Assembly (NCBI GenBank): GCA_030611265.1
Contig: JAUWQD010000006.1
Span: 1-64,000 of the forward strand
Direction of reading: 5' to 3'
DNA: 64,000 nucleotides
DNA from: Methanosarcinaceae archaeon
Lineage (GTDB): Archaea > Halobacteriota > Methanosarcinia > Methanosarcinales > Methanosarcinaceae
Notes under the pieces: model-generated
What the model was told of the DNA's origin: nothing
Seen by the model: the letters and a program-made list of their open reading frames with translations, nothing else
The model's database searches: none
In this document: piece after piece, positions 1-8,784 of the stretch
Layout: each line of letters starts with the position of its first letter
How positions within the stretch are numbered: the stretch's first letter is position 1
Translations under genes and position numbers: made by a program

Positions 1-1
1 C

Positions 2-1966
2 AGGCTGACTGCGGGGCATCAGGCAAAGGTGGAAACGAAGCCAGAGGTTAAAAAAGCCGGTGGCGTGTATTATACGCCTCAGTATATTGTTGATTATATT
101 GTCAGGAACACGGTTGGTAAACTGGTGGAGGGGAAGACGCCGGAAGAGATTGCAGAGATAACGATACTGGACCCTGCATGCGGCTCCGGAAGTTTTCTTA
201 TTGGTGCATACACGTATCTTTTACAGTATCACCTGGACTGGTACATGAAGAACAAGCCGAAGAAGCACAAGAAGGCGGTTTTTCAGGTCAGGGATAATGA
301 ATGGTATCTGACAACGGTTGAGAAGAAGAGGATTCTTCTGAACAATATCTACGGTGTTGATATTGACTCGCAGGCGGTTGAGGTTACGAAGCTGAGTTTG
401 CAGTTGAAGGTGCTTGAGAATGAAAACAGGGAGAGCATTGACCAGCAGGTGAAATTGGGGATGGAGGGTGTGCTTCCAAATATTGGGGGGAATATCAAGT
501 GTGGGAATTCGCTGATTGGGCCGGATTTTTACGATACTGGGCAGATGAGACTTTTTGATGAGGATGAAATGCGGCGGGTCAATGTGTTTGATTGGGCTGA
601 TGAAGTGAAGGGTTTTGGGGCGATTATGAGTGGGGGTGGGTTTGATTGTGTGATTGGGAATCCACCGTATGTGCGGCAGGAACTGCTGAAAGAGCAAAAG
701 GAATATTTTAAGGATCATTATCAGGTGTATCAGGGAACTGCTGACCTGTGTGCCTACTTTATTGAAAAGGGGGTTTCACTGCTCCAGTCTGGCGGTTTCT
801 TCTCGTATATTGTTGCGAATAAGTGGATGCGTGCGAATTATGGCAAACCGCTCAGGCAGTGGCTTAAGGCAAAGCGGATCGAGGAGATTGTTGATTTTGG
901 CGACCTTTCGGTGTTTAAGAATGCCACAACTTACCCCTGCATTATGCGGATTTGCAACGGGGAACCCCGCTCGACATTTGAAGTGACGCAGGTTGAAACG
1001 CTGGGTTTCTCCGACCTTGGGGTTTATGTGGAAGAGCATCGGTATGGGGTGAATCAGGATGAACTGGATGATAGTGGTTGGTCGCTGGTTGATGAGCAGA
1101 CCCAGGCAGTACTGGATAAGTTGCAGCAGGTTGGGATTCCGTTTGGGAACTATTTGCAGGGAAATAGCTATCGAGGTATCGTAACGGGTCTGGATAAGGT
1201 ATTTGTTGTCGATGCAGAGACACGTAAACGACTTATTGATGAAGATCCCAAAAGTGCTGAAATCATCAAACCGTTTCTAGCAGGGAAGGATATAAAACGG
1301 TATCAATTGCCACAAACGGATAAACATCTAATTTTTACTCGAAGAGGAGTAAATATCAAAAAATACCCGGCAATAGAATCATATTTGACACAATTTAAAG
1401 GAAAACTCATGCCAAAGCCAGACGATTGGCGTGGAGATAAATGGCAGGGAAGAAAGCCAGGTTCATACAAGTGGTATGAAGTCCAAGATTCTATTGATTA
1501 CTACCTTGAATTTGAAAAACCAAAAATTGTGTATCTAAAGTTTCAAGTAAAACCTGCATTTACATTTGATAATGAGGGCAATTATTGTAATAGTGCAACT
1601 TTTGTAATTCCGAATGAAGATTTGTTTTTGTTGGGAATACTCAATTCAAAACTTGGTTGGTTTTTGATTTCTAGCTATTGTACTCAAATACAGGGTGGTT
1701 ATCAACTTATTTTCAAATATTTTGAAAAAATTCCCATCCGCACGATAGACTTCTCCAGTCCCACCGAAAAAGCTCAGCACGATAAACTTGTTTCTCTGGT
1801 TGAAAACATGCTCGATCTGCAAAAGAAATACGATGAGACAAGAATGGAGCGAGATAAAGAACTCTATGAGCGGCAGATAAAGATTGTTGATGCACAGATT
1901 AACGGGCTGGTTTATGATTTGTATGGGCTGACGGAGGAGGAGATTAAGGTGGTGGAAAGGCATTAG
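2..1966 (+). CDS. Type IIG restriction-modification protein (Eco57I-like adenine methyltransferase), 5' truncated by window edge
   Basis: The protein methylates adenine in DNA and in this family usually also cuts it. Counting from the GTG at 29, the segment GGVYYTP (11-17) opens the methyltransferase domain, DPACGSGSF (48-56) is the S-adenosylmethionine-binding motif I, and NPPY (211-214) is the catalytic motif IV of N6-adenine methyltransferases. The later half, about 380-590, fits a TaqI-like target-recognition region, and the end (about 600-645) is a charged helical tail. The frame is open to the left edge and the upstream residues (RLTAGHQAK) look coding. The true start, and any nuclease domain, therefore lie outside the window. 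A decayed copy of the tail occurs at 3511-3632. The neighbours are a HEPN protein and an AlbA_2 protein, which suggests a defence island. Confidence 0.88.
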   Translation, partial: RLTAGHQAKVETKPEVKKAGGVYYTPQYIVDYIVRNTVGKLVEGKTPEEIAEITILDPACGSGSFLIGAYTYLLQYHLDWYMKNKPKKHKKAVFQVRDNEWYLTTVEKKRILLNNIYGVDIDSQAVEVTKLSLQLKVLENENRESIDQQVKLGMEGVLPNIGGNIKCGNSLIGPDFYDTGQMRLFDEDEMRRVNVFDWADEVKGFGAIMSGGGFDCVIGNPPYVRQELLKEQKEYFKDHYQVYQGTADLCAYFIEKGVSLLQSGGFFSYIVANKWMRANYGKPLRQWLKAKRIEEIVDFGDLSVFKNATTYPCIMRICNGEPRSTFEVTQVETLGFSDLGVYVEEHRYGVNQDELDDSGWSLVDEQTQAVLDKLQQVGIPFGNYLQGNSYRGIVTGLDKVFVVDAETRKRLIDEDPKSAEIIKPFLAGKDIKRYQLPQTDKHLIFTRRGVNIKKYPAIESYLTQFKGKLMPKPDDWRGDKWQGRKPGSYKWYEVQDSIDYYLEFEKPKIVYLKFQVKPAFTFDNEGNYCNSATFVIPNEDLFLLGILNSKLGWFLISSYCTQIQGGYQLIFKYFEKIPIRTIDFSSPTEKAQHDKLVSLVENMLDLQKKYDETRMERDKELYERQIKIVDAQINGLVYDLYGLTEEEIKVVERH

Positions 1967-2051
1967 AGGGGAGGAAGTTTAATGAAAAGAAGGCAAATTA
2001 AGAATAAGAAGTTACGCGTAGGATGCGATGGCTTTTTGAGGAGGTGATTTT

Positions 2052-3524
2052 ATCGTCGTAGAAAGTGATGGAATAATAAAAATAGAAGGAGAAGGGCATT
2101 TAATCAATAAGGGGTCAAATAAACGTTTTCCGGTCAAATTTGAAGTAAGGCAAATACACACGGGGGAGATATCGGGTAAGTGCACGTTATCTGGATTCGA
2201 ATATGAAGACATTCTAAGTCCATCTCAATTAGAAAAATGCCGTTGTATGTCAGGAGGACTAATAAAAATTAGAGAATATGAAATGTATGAGTACATATTA
2301 GAAAATTTCCGTAATTCATCTCTAAAGGGCAAAACGAAAAATCAAGATGAGGTGATAATTAAAGATATCTTTCCTTATGGATGTACAAATCATTCTACTT
2401 CTATATTGGATTTGAAATTTTCAGCCGAAAAAGTAGATATCTCTTACGAAACGATTTCTACGAAAGACCAACTGTGGATTCAATACGGTATTATCAATCT
2501 TGACTTGACGCGTCTTCTTATTGGACATGGTGAAACAGATATTGGAAAAATAACTTTATCAACGTGTAAAGATCACAATGAAGTTATCAAGAAAATGATG
2601 ACTTTCAAAACTCCATTATTATCTGGATTCATCAATATTAAAGATACAAATATGGGGCAATTTGAGTCATTCGATTCTTACTTCAATGCATTGGATGAAA
2701 ACATTGGTAAAGTTCTTGAGCTTTTATCACTGGCACAGAGCACCTATCTATCTCATTGCCGGATATGTATTTATACCAAAACTCCAAATTTAAATTATCA
2801 GGACGACTATAAACTCAAGAAATTGATTATGTTGCATGCTAAAACGAAGGCACCAAGTCTTGGGCAACCGCTAATAAAATATGGGGAGGATCTATATAAA
2901 TTTATATCAACAAGAACTCTCCAGAAGTATACCGATTTAAGAGAAAAGTCTGATCTTAATATCGCCTTTGAATGGTATCTTGAATCATTAAGTCATGGTG
3001 TTATACAAAGTAAATATCTCTTAGCTTGTACGTGTCTTGAACTTTTAAAAGACAGGTACAACGGTAATACACCTATCCTCCCAGAAAAGTTATTTAGTAA
3101 ACAATATTATCCCGATTTGAAAAAAAATATGCGAACAGTGTTAAATGGAAAAGGAATAAACGAAGACTCCGAAGAACATAAGAATATACGAGCAGAATTT
3201 TATGCTAATTTGAAAGGGATTAATAGAACAAGCTTTTTAAGCAGCATTTTACGGCTTTTAAACGACTTGCACATCATTTACGACGATCTATTTCCAAATA
3301 TTAAGATTATACCGAAAACACGGAATCAAATAACTCATAGGGGTACTCAAGAAACAAGTCCTGAAGAATTATTCGATATTTATGAAAAATTGATTTGTTT
3401 AATTCAAAGAATTTTTCTTACATTGATGGAATATGATGGATATTTCCTTGATCGAAATGACTTATATAAGCGAAAGATTTTTACTGATTTCATAAGTCTG
3501 CGAGGCGAAAATGAAGCGAAATGA
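2052..3524 (+). CDS. HEPN-domain protein resembling ApeA-type antiphage proteins; no canonical start codon
   Basis: The first ATG of this frame is at 2247 (425 residues), but the frame is open back to 2040 and the extra 65 residues look coding. A strong ribosome binding site, GGAGGTGA (2040-2047), sits just before an ATC at 2052, and no ATG, GTG or TTG exists in frame. Translation from ATC, or loss of the start, must be assumed. The C-terminal third is helical and ends with RNQITH (359-364, counted from 2247), the Rx4H signature of HEPN ribonucleases. The N-terminal half is beta-rich and resembles the ApeA N-terminal domain. HEPN proteins of this type act in antiphage defence by RNA cleavage, and the RM-like neighbour supports that role. 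HEPN is seen from the motif; the ApeA link is a resemblance only. Confidence 0.6.
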   Translation: MVVESDGIIKIEGEGHLINKGSNKRFPVKFEVRQIHTGEISGKCTLSGFEYEDILSPSQLEKCRCMSGGLIKIREYEMYEYILENFRNSSLKGKTKNQDEVIIKDIFPYGCTNHSTSILDLKFSAEKVDISYETISTKDQLWIQYGIINLDLTRLLIGHGETDIGKITLSTCKDHNEVIKKMMTFKTPLLSGFINIKDTNMGQFESFDSYFNALDENIGKVLELLSLAQSTYLSHCRICIYTKTPNLNYQDDYKLKKLIMLHAKTKAPSLGQPLIKYGEDLYKFISTRTLQKYTDLREKSDLNIAFEWYLESLSHGVIQSKYLLACTCLELLKDRYNGNTPILPEKLFSKQYYPDLKKNMRTVLNGKGINEDSEEHKNIRAEFYANLKGINRTSFLSSILRLLNDLHIIYDDLFPNIKIIPKTRNQITHRGTQETSPEELFDIYEKLICLIQRIFLTLMEYDGYFLDRNDLYKRKIFTDFISLRGENEAK

Positions 3525-3632
3525 AGAGCTTTACGAGCGTTGATAAGAATTGTTTATGAATAGATTGACAAGCTTGTTCATGATTTGTATGGGGTGACAG
3601 AGGAGGAGATTAAGGTGGTGGAGGAAAAATGA
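3511..3632 (+). pseudogene. Remnant of the C-terminal tail of a second type IIG methyltransferase
   Basis: This segment repeats the last 123 bases of the methyltransferase gene (1844-1966) with many changes. Reading across it gives an ELYER-like stretch, then two stop codons, then IDKLVHDLYGVTEEEIKVVEEK in two blocks. The intact gene has INGLVYDLYGLTEEEIKVVE. It overlaps the last codons of the HEPN gene and the start codon of the AlbA_2 gene. It marks a decayed duplicate methyltransferase, and suggests that the HEPN gene lies between a full and a degraded copy of the same tail. Confidence 0.75.
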
Positions 3633-4810
3633 GTATATTTGTTAAACCAATAAACGAGATTGAATTTAAAGATGTGGAAGCATTTTGTGCCGAACAGATT
3701 GAAGAAAATCACAGAATCGAATATAAAAAGACTTTTTCTAGCAAGGATGAGAAGAAACAGATAGCAAAGGAAATTTCATCTTTTGCCAACACCAATGGTG
3801 GCATCATCTTGGTCGGCGTAGGTGAAAAGGACAGAAAACCAAAATTACCAATAGAGGGAATAGATTATGTAGAGGGCTTTAATGAAAAAGTAACCTCAAT
3901 CGCATTAAAAAATATTTATCCACCAGTTTTTCCAGAAACTAAGGTTTGTAAATTTGGGAATAACCTTGAAAAAGCGGTAGTTGTCATCAGGGTGCAAGAG
4001 AGTGATGAAACACCGCACACTGTTGAAAATACAACGGGAATCTATGTGCGCGTGGATAGTCAAAACGAACCTCAACGAGCACGCTATGAAGAAATTGAAT
4101 GGTTGATAAATAGACGAAAAAAAGCAGTCGAAAATCGAGAAAGACTTTTGATGAGAGCAGAAGAGCGATTTGATAATCAACCAACAAGAAAGAATTTTGA
4201 AGCATTTCAATGTGTTTCAATAATTCCTGTATATCCTCACGCGCCGTTGATTGCTCTCGAAAACTTAAGTGATATGGCAAATCAATCTAAAGTCTCAGTA
4301 CATAATGGTTTTCCACTGACAAGCCAATATAAAACATCTCATGAGAGTATTATCGATGATTTTGTTTTAGACCAGTTTCTAAATTACACCGAAATAAATC
4401 GATTCGGTCTGATTTTCAGCAAACAAAGCTTATGGAGACATCACAACGAAAAAAAAGTGAATATATTCGAAGTTGCACACATGTTAGAGAAAGTGCTTAG
4501 ATTCTCTCTGAATTTTTACGAAAATACAGGCTATTGGGGCTTAATATCAATTAATTTGTCTTTGGAAGGAATAAAAGGAGGGGGTTTAACAAATCCCAGT
4601 TCAATAATGGGGTCTAACAATAATGAGCGGCGGTTAGGTAGCTCAAACTTTGATAATTCTATAATACTTGAGAGAAAAGTAACTGTGTATGAGTTATCAG
4701 AACGTTTTGATGAGATACTTAAGGGCTTGTATAATGAATTTTTATGGTCTTTTGGAGTGGCTGAAGATCACTCTCGGAAAAATATAATAGATGATATTTT
4801 AAAAAAGTGA
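3629..4810 (+). CDS. AlbA_2 (Schlafen-like) domain protein
   Basis: The N-terminal 150 residues match the AlbA_2 fold: RIEYKKTFS (29-37) is the ExK-type entry, followed by a helix and SFANTNGG (51-58), then GGIILVGV and a region ending with an ARYEEIEWL-like segment. This domain occurs in Schlafen-like and ATP-binding regulators and binds nucleic acid. The remaining 240 residues match no family I recognise and no ATPase motif is visible. The start is an ATG at 3629 preceded by GGTGGAGG, a good ribosome binding site inherited from the methyltransferase remnant. A defence or regulatory role is inferred from the neighbours. Confidence 0.75.
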   Translation: MSIFVKPINEIEFKDVEAFCAEQIEENHRIEYKKTFSSKDEKKQIAKEISSFANTNGGIILVGVGEKDRKPKLPIEGIDYVEGFNEKVTSIALKNIYPPVFPETKVCKFGNNLEKAVVVIRVQESDETPHTVENTTGIYVRVDSQNEPQRARYEEIEWLINRRKKAVENRERLLMRAEERFDNQPTRKNFEAFQCVSIIPVYPHAPLIALENLSDMANQSKVSVHNGFPLTSQYKTSHESIIDDFVLDQFLNYTEINRFGLIFSKQSLWRHHNEKKVNIFEVAHMLEKVLRFSLNFYENTGYWGLISINLSLEGIKGGGLTNPSSIMGSNNNERRLGSSNFDNSIILERKVTVYELSERFDEILKGLYNEFLWSFGVAEDHSRKNIIDDILKK

Positions 4811-4956
4811 TAACATGACCGCAACTCACTCCACATCCGAAAAACCCACCGATTCAGCAAACACGTCATGGTCTACGGCATGAGAGCTATCGCAGGCGTT
4901 CAAGAGATAAAGGCAGAAGTGTAAATGAAAATAGCTAAACAACAAGAGGGATAAAC

Positions 4957-5754
4957 ATAACAGAGAATACTATCGACACTGCCTTTTTCCATTCATGGTT
5001 TCGAAATTACGTAAAAGGTTTTTACTCGGAAGATCCAAAGATCCAGATGAATATCAGACTTAAAGAAGAACACTCGTTACGTGTTTGTAAGGAGATCCTT
5101 CAGTTAGGCAGATCCCTGGATCTCAATCAAAATGCACTTCGTCTGGCTGAGATTATCGCATTATTTCATGACATCGGTCGCTTTGAACAATTCAGGACCT
5201 ATGGCACTTTCAATGATAAGGTATCGGAAAACCACGCAACTCTCGGGCTGAAGGTTTTAGAAGAAACAAACATATTAAGCCGGCTCACAAAAACACAACG
5301 CTCCATCGCTTGTAAAGCCATAGGGTATCACAATGTACGTAAACTTCCCGACCCCGCTGATGAAAACCCTGATTGTTTGCTGTATTCAAAACTGTTACGG
5401 GATGCGGACAAATTGGATATATGGCGGGTTGTAACAACTTATTATGCACAACGTCATAAGCACCGCAACCCTGCATTGGAGCTTGAACTTCCTGATACAC
5501 CTGAATATTCACTTTGTTTTGTTGAAGACATCCTTAACAACCGGATTTCAAATTCCCATAATCTGAAAACATATAATGATTTGAAACTCCTGCAACTGGG
5601 TTGGATATTTGACATAAATTTCACCCGGACATTCCATCATATTCAACAAAGACAGATTATTGAAAAAATCATTACCACTTTGCCTGATACTGAAGATATA
5701 CGAAAAATTCAAAACCATTTAAAAGAATATCTGGAAAAAACAGGCAATTCCTGA
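4957..5754 (+). CDS. HD-domain phosphohydrolase; start codon unclear (non-AUG?)
   Basis: This is a metal-dependent phosphohydrolase of the HD superfamily. Counting from the ATG at 5047, His9 and the pair His41-Asp42 (LFHDIGRFEQF) form the metal site, with NHATLG and DADKLD further on. Families of this kind normally begin about 30 residues earlier with a Phe/Trp-rich segment. That segment is present here in frame (FHSWFRNYVKGFYSEDPK), yet no ATG, GTG or TTG precedes it after the stop at 4936. An AGAGGG site (4945-4950) lies six bases before an ATA at 4957. I therefore place the likely start there; 5047 is the conservative choice. The substrate is unknown. The stretch 4811-4956 before it shows only short fragments of coding-like sequence. 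Confidence 0.75.
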   Translation: MTENTIDTAFFHSWFRNYVKGFYSEDPKIQMNIRLKEEHSLRVCKEILQLGRSLDLNQNALRLAEIIALFHDIGRFEQFRTYGTFNDKVSENHATLGLKVLEETNILSRLTKTQRSIACKAIGYHNVRKLPDPADENPDCLLYSKLLRDADKLDIWRVVTTYYAQRHKHRNPALELELPDTPEYSLCFVEDILNNRISNSHNLKTYNDLKLLQLGWIFDINFTRTFHHIQQRQIIEKIITTLPDTEDIRKIQNHLKEYLEKTGNS

Positions 5755-6119
5755 TTCAAAACAGGCAGATGGCGCGCGTCTTTTGTGCTCGCTTCTAAGT
5801 TCGCACCCAGCACCCACCTCGTTGCCTGTGTCCAGACCGCGCGCAGTCGGCATGTACGTGTTGATAGGGATGCGCCGCCAGCTCGATTGCAAGGATGGCA
5901 AAGGATGCAGACGCGACAGGGTAGCGGATTATGAAGTACGCGCGAGGTGTGGAGTATGTGAAACGGGGCGGCTAACGCACGGAACGCGCCGCCTTCCTCC
6001 GTCACAAAGCAGAATGTGCATCAAAATTTCAAATTAAACACTGCTATCGTCGCGTGCGTGTGGAGGCAGTGGAATGCGCCGCCTTCGGCGAGATTGTTGC
6101 TTCGGTTTGATATCTAGCC
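5755..6119. other. GC-rich non-coding stretch between convergent genes
   Basis: About 365 bases, clearly richer in G and C than the surrounding DNA, separate the HD gene from the end of pyrG. CG-rich words (GCGCGC, CGCCGCC) recur, and a short hairpin with arms CGCCG/CGGCG lies at 6077-6090. Open frames exist on both strands but have neither family resemblance nor ribosome binding sites. I looked for RNase P, SRP and tRNA signatures and saw none. It could be an unrecognised structured RNA, a decayed gene or imported DNA. Confidence 0.4.
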
Positions 6120-7718
6120 TCAATCACACACATTCCTTTTTTCCATCATCGCTTCAACAAGTGCCTTGAATGGTGGGGATGGACGACCGGGTCTGGATTT
6201 GAATTCCGGGTGGAACTGGGATGCAAAGAAGAACTTATTTTCAGGAACTTCCACAATCTCCATCCTGTTCTTGTTCTTACCTGAAAACACTGCACCTTTT
6301 GCTTCTATCCTGTCAATAAAATTCGGATTAACCTCGTACCTGTGCCTGTGTCTCTCAACAATATTACTGGCTCCGTATATCCGTTCTGCGATCGTGCCGC
6401 TCTTCAAAGCCGCATCATAGTCGCCAAGACGCATTGTTGCACCCATGTCAAGCACACCTTCCTGCTCGGGAAGAATATCGATTACAGGATATGGAGTATT
6501 CTCATCAAATTCAGTGCTGTTCGCACCACTCAGACCAACGACATTCCTTGCAAACTCAATAACTGCAAGTTGCATTCCCAGACACAGTCCAAGGTATGGG
6601 ATATCATTCTCCCGCGCATACCGGATTGCAAGTATCTTGCCTTCAGTACCGCGTTCTCCAAAACCACCGGGAACAAGTATACCATCGAATTCGGACAGAC
6701 CTTTCACTGTACCGGGATCATCTTCAAGTGTCTCGGCGTTTATCCAGGTAGTATCAACATTGCAGCCACACTCGATGGCAGCATGTTTTATGGATTCACG
6801 AATGCTTATGTATGAATCTTCAAGATGGGTGTACTTTCCAACGATCGCAAGTTTGACTTCATCTGTTATGCTGTTCATGCGAGTTATCATATCACTCCAT
6901 GATGTGTCTTCACCCATTGTTTTGAGGTTCAATTTATCCATCAAATAATCGGTGAGTCCTTCCTGTTCCATCAAAAGAGGAACTTCATAGATGTCTTTTG
7001 CATCATGTGCACTAACAACAGCCTTCTCAGCAACGTCACAGAAAAGTGCGATCTTTGCTTTTGAGTCAGCAGAAAGAGGTTCTTTGCATCTGGCAACAAT
7101 TACGTCAGGAGTCAAACCAAGTTGCCTCAATTCTTTTACAGAATGCTGGGTCGGTTTTGTTTTCTGGTCTCCCTGTGCATCGATGGGCACCAGTGTCACA
7201 TGAAGGAAAGCAATATCATCTTCTGCTTCTTCCCTGTGCATCTGCCTGACTGCTTCTAAGAACGGCATACTCTCAATGTCACCAACTGTACCTCCTACTT
7301 CGATTAAGCAAATATCTGCACCACTTTTTGCGGCGACTCTTCGTATGCGGTCCTTGATCTCATTTGTGATATGTGGAATAATCTGAACGGTTTTTCCAAG
7401 ATATTCGCCTCTTCTTTCCTTTGAGATTACTGACTGGTATATCTTACCAGTTGTCAGGTTATGATCCCTGGTAAGTTCGGTATCAAGAAAACGCTCGTAG
7501 TTACCAAGGTCAAGGTCCGCCTCTCCACCGTCCTTTAATACATACACTTCACCGTGCTGGAACGGGCTCATCGTACCTGCATCGATATTGATGTAGGGAT
7601 CGATCTTGATAGCTGTGACTTTATGCCCTTTATTTTTCAGGTTTCTTCCGGTAGAAGCAGTTGTTATTCCTTTTCCAAGCCCACTCATTACTCCGCCGGT
7701 TACAATTATGTATTTCAT
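6120..7718 (-). CDS. pyrG: CTP synthase
   Basis: The enzyme converts UTP to CTP using ATP and glutamine-derived ammonia, the last step of pyrimidine nucleotide synthesis. The 532-residue protein has the usual length and both domains. The amidoligase domain opens with [12 protein letters not shown] (P-loop-like) and contains GGTVGDIES. The class I glutamine amidotransferase domain carries GGFGERG, the nucleophile Cys in GLCLGMQ, and the His/Glu pair in FHPEFKSRP. The start is an ATG opening with KYIIVTGG, which is the conserved N-terminus. It is followed in the same direction by a small membrane protein gene ending 24 bases upstream. Confidence 0.97.
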   Translation of the reverse strand: MKYIIVTGGVMSGLGKGITTASTGRNLKNKGHKVTAIKIDPYINIDAGTMSPFQHGEVYVLKDGGEADLDLGNYERFLDTELTRDHNLTTGKIYQSVISKERRGEYLGKTVQIIPHITNEIKDRIRRVAAKSGADICLIEVGGTVGDIESMPFLEAVRQMHREEAEDDIAFLHVTLVPIDAQGDQKTKPTQHSVKELRQLGLTPDVIVARCKEPLSADSKAKIALFCDVAEKAVVSAHDAKDIYEVPLLMEQEGLTDYLMDKLNLKTMGEDTSWSDMITRMNSITDEVKLAIVGKYTHLEDSYISIRESIKHAAIECGCNVDTTWINAETLEDDPGTVKGLSEFDGILVPGGFGERGTEGKILAIRYARENDIPYLGLCLGMQLAVIEFARNVVGLSGANSTEFDENTPYPVIDILPEQEGVLDMGATMRLGDYDAALKSGTIAERIYGASNIVERHRHRYEVNPNFIDRIEAKGAVFSGKNKNRMEIVEVPENKFFFASQFHPEFKSRPGRPSPPFKALVEAMMEKRNVCD

Positions 7719-7742
7719 ATGAATTCAACTACCTCGTGATTT

Positions 7743-8456
7743 TTATTTAAATATTGGAAGTTTAATAATCAAATATGCTATCAGTGCTGTAAATAAAATG
7801 GAAACTGCTGTTGCCACATAAAAGATCGGGAATTGTAATGTTGGGTTAAACGTTATTGGCTCAATGTTAACTGTTACTGCCTTCATAATAAAGTATAATA
7901 TAATCAACAAAACACTTGCTGCACCAAATAACGAAACTACTCTTGGTGTCAATGAATCTAAAATGCCGCCAAGTAGTTGGTTTGACATTTCAGACAATTG
8001 TATATTCCAGTCATTTTCCCTATTAGATGGACTGTTGTCGTATGATGTTACATGTGGAGTGTATAGATCATCTGCTACATCTACCTCCATAATCCCATCA
8101 TCTGGATCTGATATGCCGATCTTAAGATTGAAACTTTCTTTTTTGGAACCATACCCTACTGCAACATGCATTTGACCGCTATTGAAAAGCCTTCCACCAG
8201 GAGGAATGCGCATGACTACAGGTACGTATTCCTCATGTCTGACATAAGGATTGTCATCTAAAAGAGTAACATTATCTGCGAGTGATTCACTTGTAGAAAG
8301 GTGAACATGTGTTGGTGAACCGTAGTTGATAATAACTATTTCAGAACTGCTCTCACCGCCGGGTGACAATGGAATCTCAACAGTATCAGTATCAAATTCA
8401 ATAGAGTTTACGCTAAGCCTGTTGATGTGCACTTGTTGCAATTTAGGCATCCTCAC
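7743..8456 (-). CDS. Conserved euryarchaeal membrane protein (DUF7524-like)
   Basis: This 237-residue protein has a soluble beta-rich N-terminal region of about 160 residues followed by two hydrophobic segments near the C-terminus (about 170-195 and 210-232), so it is a tail-anchored membrane protein. The N-terminal half contains PLSPGGESSSEIVIINYG and a later MRIPPGG turn, as in an immunoglobulin-like fold. I recall similar short proteins in haloarchaea and methanogens under the name DUF7524, but cannot confirm this. It is probably co-transcribed with the Trm112-like gene upstream (5-base gap) and pyrG downstream. No function can be given. Confidence 0.6.
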   Translation of the reverse strand: MRMPKLQQVHINRLSVNSIEFDTDTVEIPLSPGGESSSEIVIINYGSPTHVHLSTSESLADNVTLLDDNPYVRHEEYVPVVMRIPPGGRLFNSGQMHVAVGYGSKKESFNLKIGISDPDDGIMEVDVADDLYTPHVTSYDNSPSNRENDWNIQLSEMSNQLLGGILDSLTPRVVSLFGAASVLLIILYFIMKAVTVNIEPITFNPTLQFPIFYVATAVSILFTALIAYLIIKLPIFK

Positions 8457-8461
8457 TTAGT

Positions 8462-8644
8462 TTATTCTCTCAGGTCTGGAGGGAGCATGTTTGGAATCCC
8501 ATCTTCGATTGGATAATGCTCATCGCATTTGGAACAATATATCGTTCCGCTCACAATCTCTTCATCGTTCTCTTTGGTGACATTCAATATAAGGTCACTT
8601 TTACATATAGGACATGCCAGAATATTCATTAATTCTTTTTTCAA
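8462..8644 (-). CDS. Trm112-family zinc-ribbon protein
   Basis: The 60-residue protein has the layout of Trm112-like proteins: an N-terminal helix with LMNILACPICK, a second CSKC pair, and YPIEDGIPNMLPPD at the end. In archaea and eukaryotes Trm112 binds and activates several methyltransferases that modify tRNA, rRNA and release factor. The four cysteines can bind one zinc ion. It lies between the fpo terminator and the DUF7524-like gene. Confidence 0.85.
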   Translation of the reverse strand: MKKELMNILACPICKSDLILNVTKENDEEIVSGTIYCSKCDEHYPIEDGIPNMLPPDLRE

Positions 8645-8751
8645 CGTATCTCACCATTCCAAAAATACATTGCCTTGTAATATGAACTTTTCCTATTAAC
8701 AATATATATCAAAATATACAAATAAAAAATAAAAAATAATAAATAATAAAT

Positions 8752-8784
8752 AAAAAAAAAGATTGGTCTGGTAAACAGACCAAT
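8752..8784 (-). terminator. Hairpin plus T-run terminator of the fpo operon
   Basis: Directly after the stop of fpoO, the arms ATTGGTCTG (8762-8770) and CAGACCAAT (8776-8784) form a perfect 9-bp stem with a 5-nt loop. Read on the minus strand, nine T residues follow (8752-8760). This is a convincing end for the long operon transcript. Confidence 0.8.

Noticed and set aside
2012-2212. A 66-residue minus-strand frame at the start of the HEPN gene
   Set aside because: The plus-strand frame here is the better coding candidate, and the minus frame has no ribosome binding site.
5709-6037. Open frames on both strands in the GC-rich island
   Set aside because: High GC removes stop codons by chance; there are no ribosome binding sites and the amino-acid content (Arg, Cys, Pro, His) is typical of shadow frames.
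5755-6119. RNase P RNA or SRP RNA
   Set aside because: The conserved core sequences expected for these RNAs were not found on either strand.
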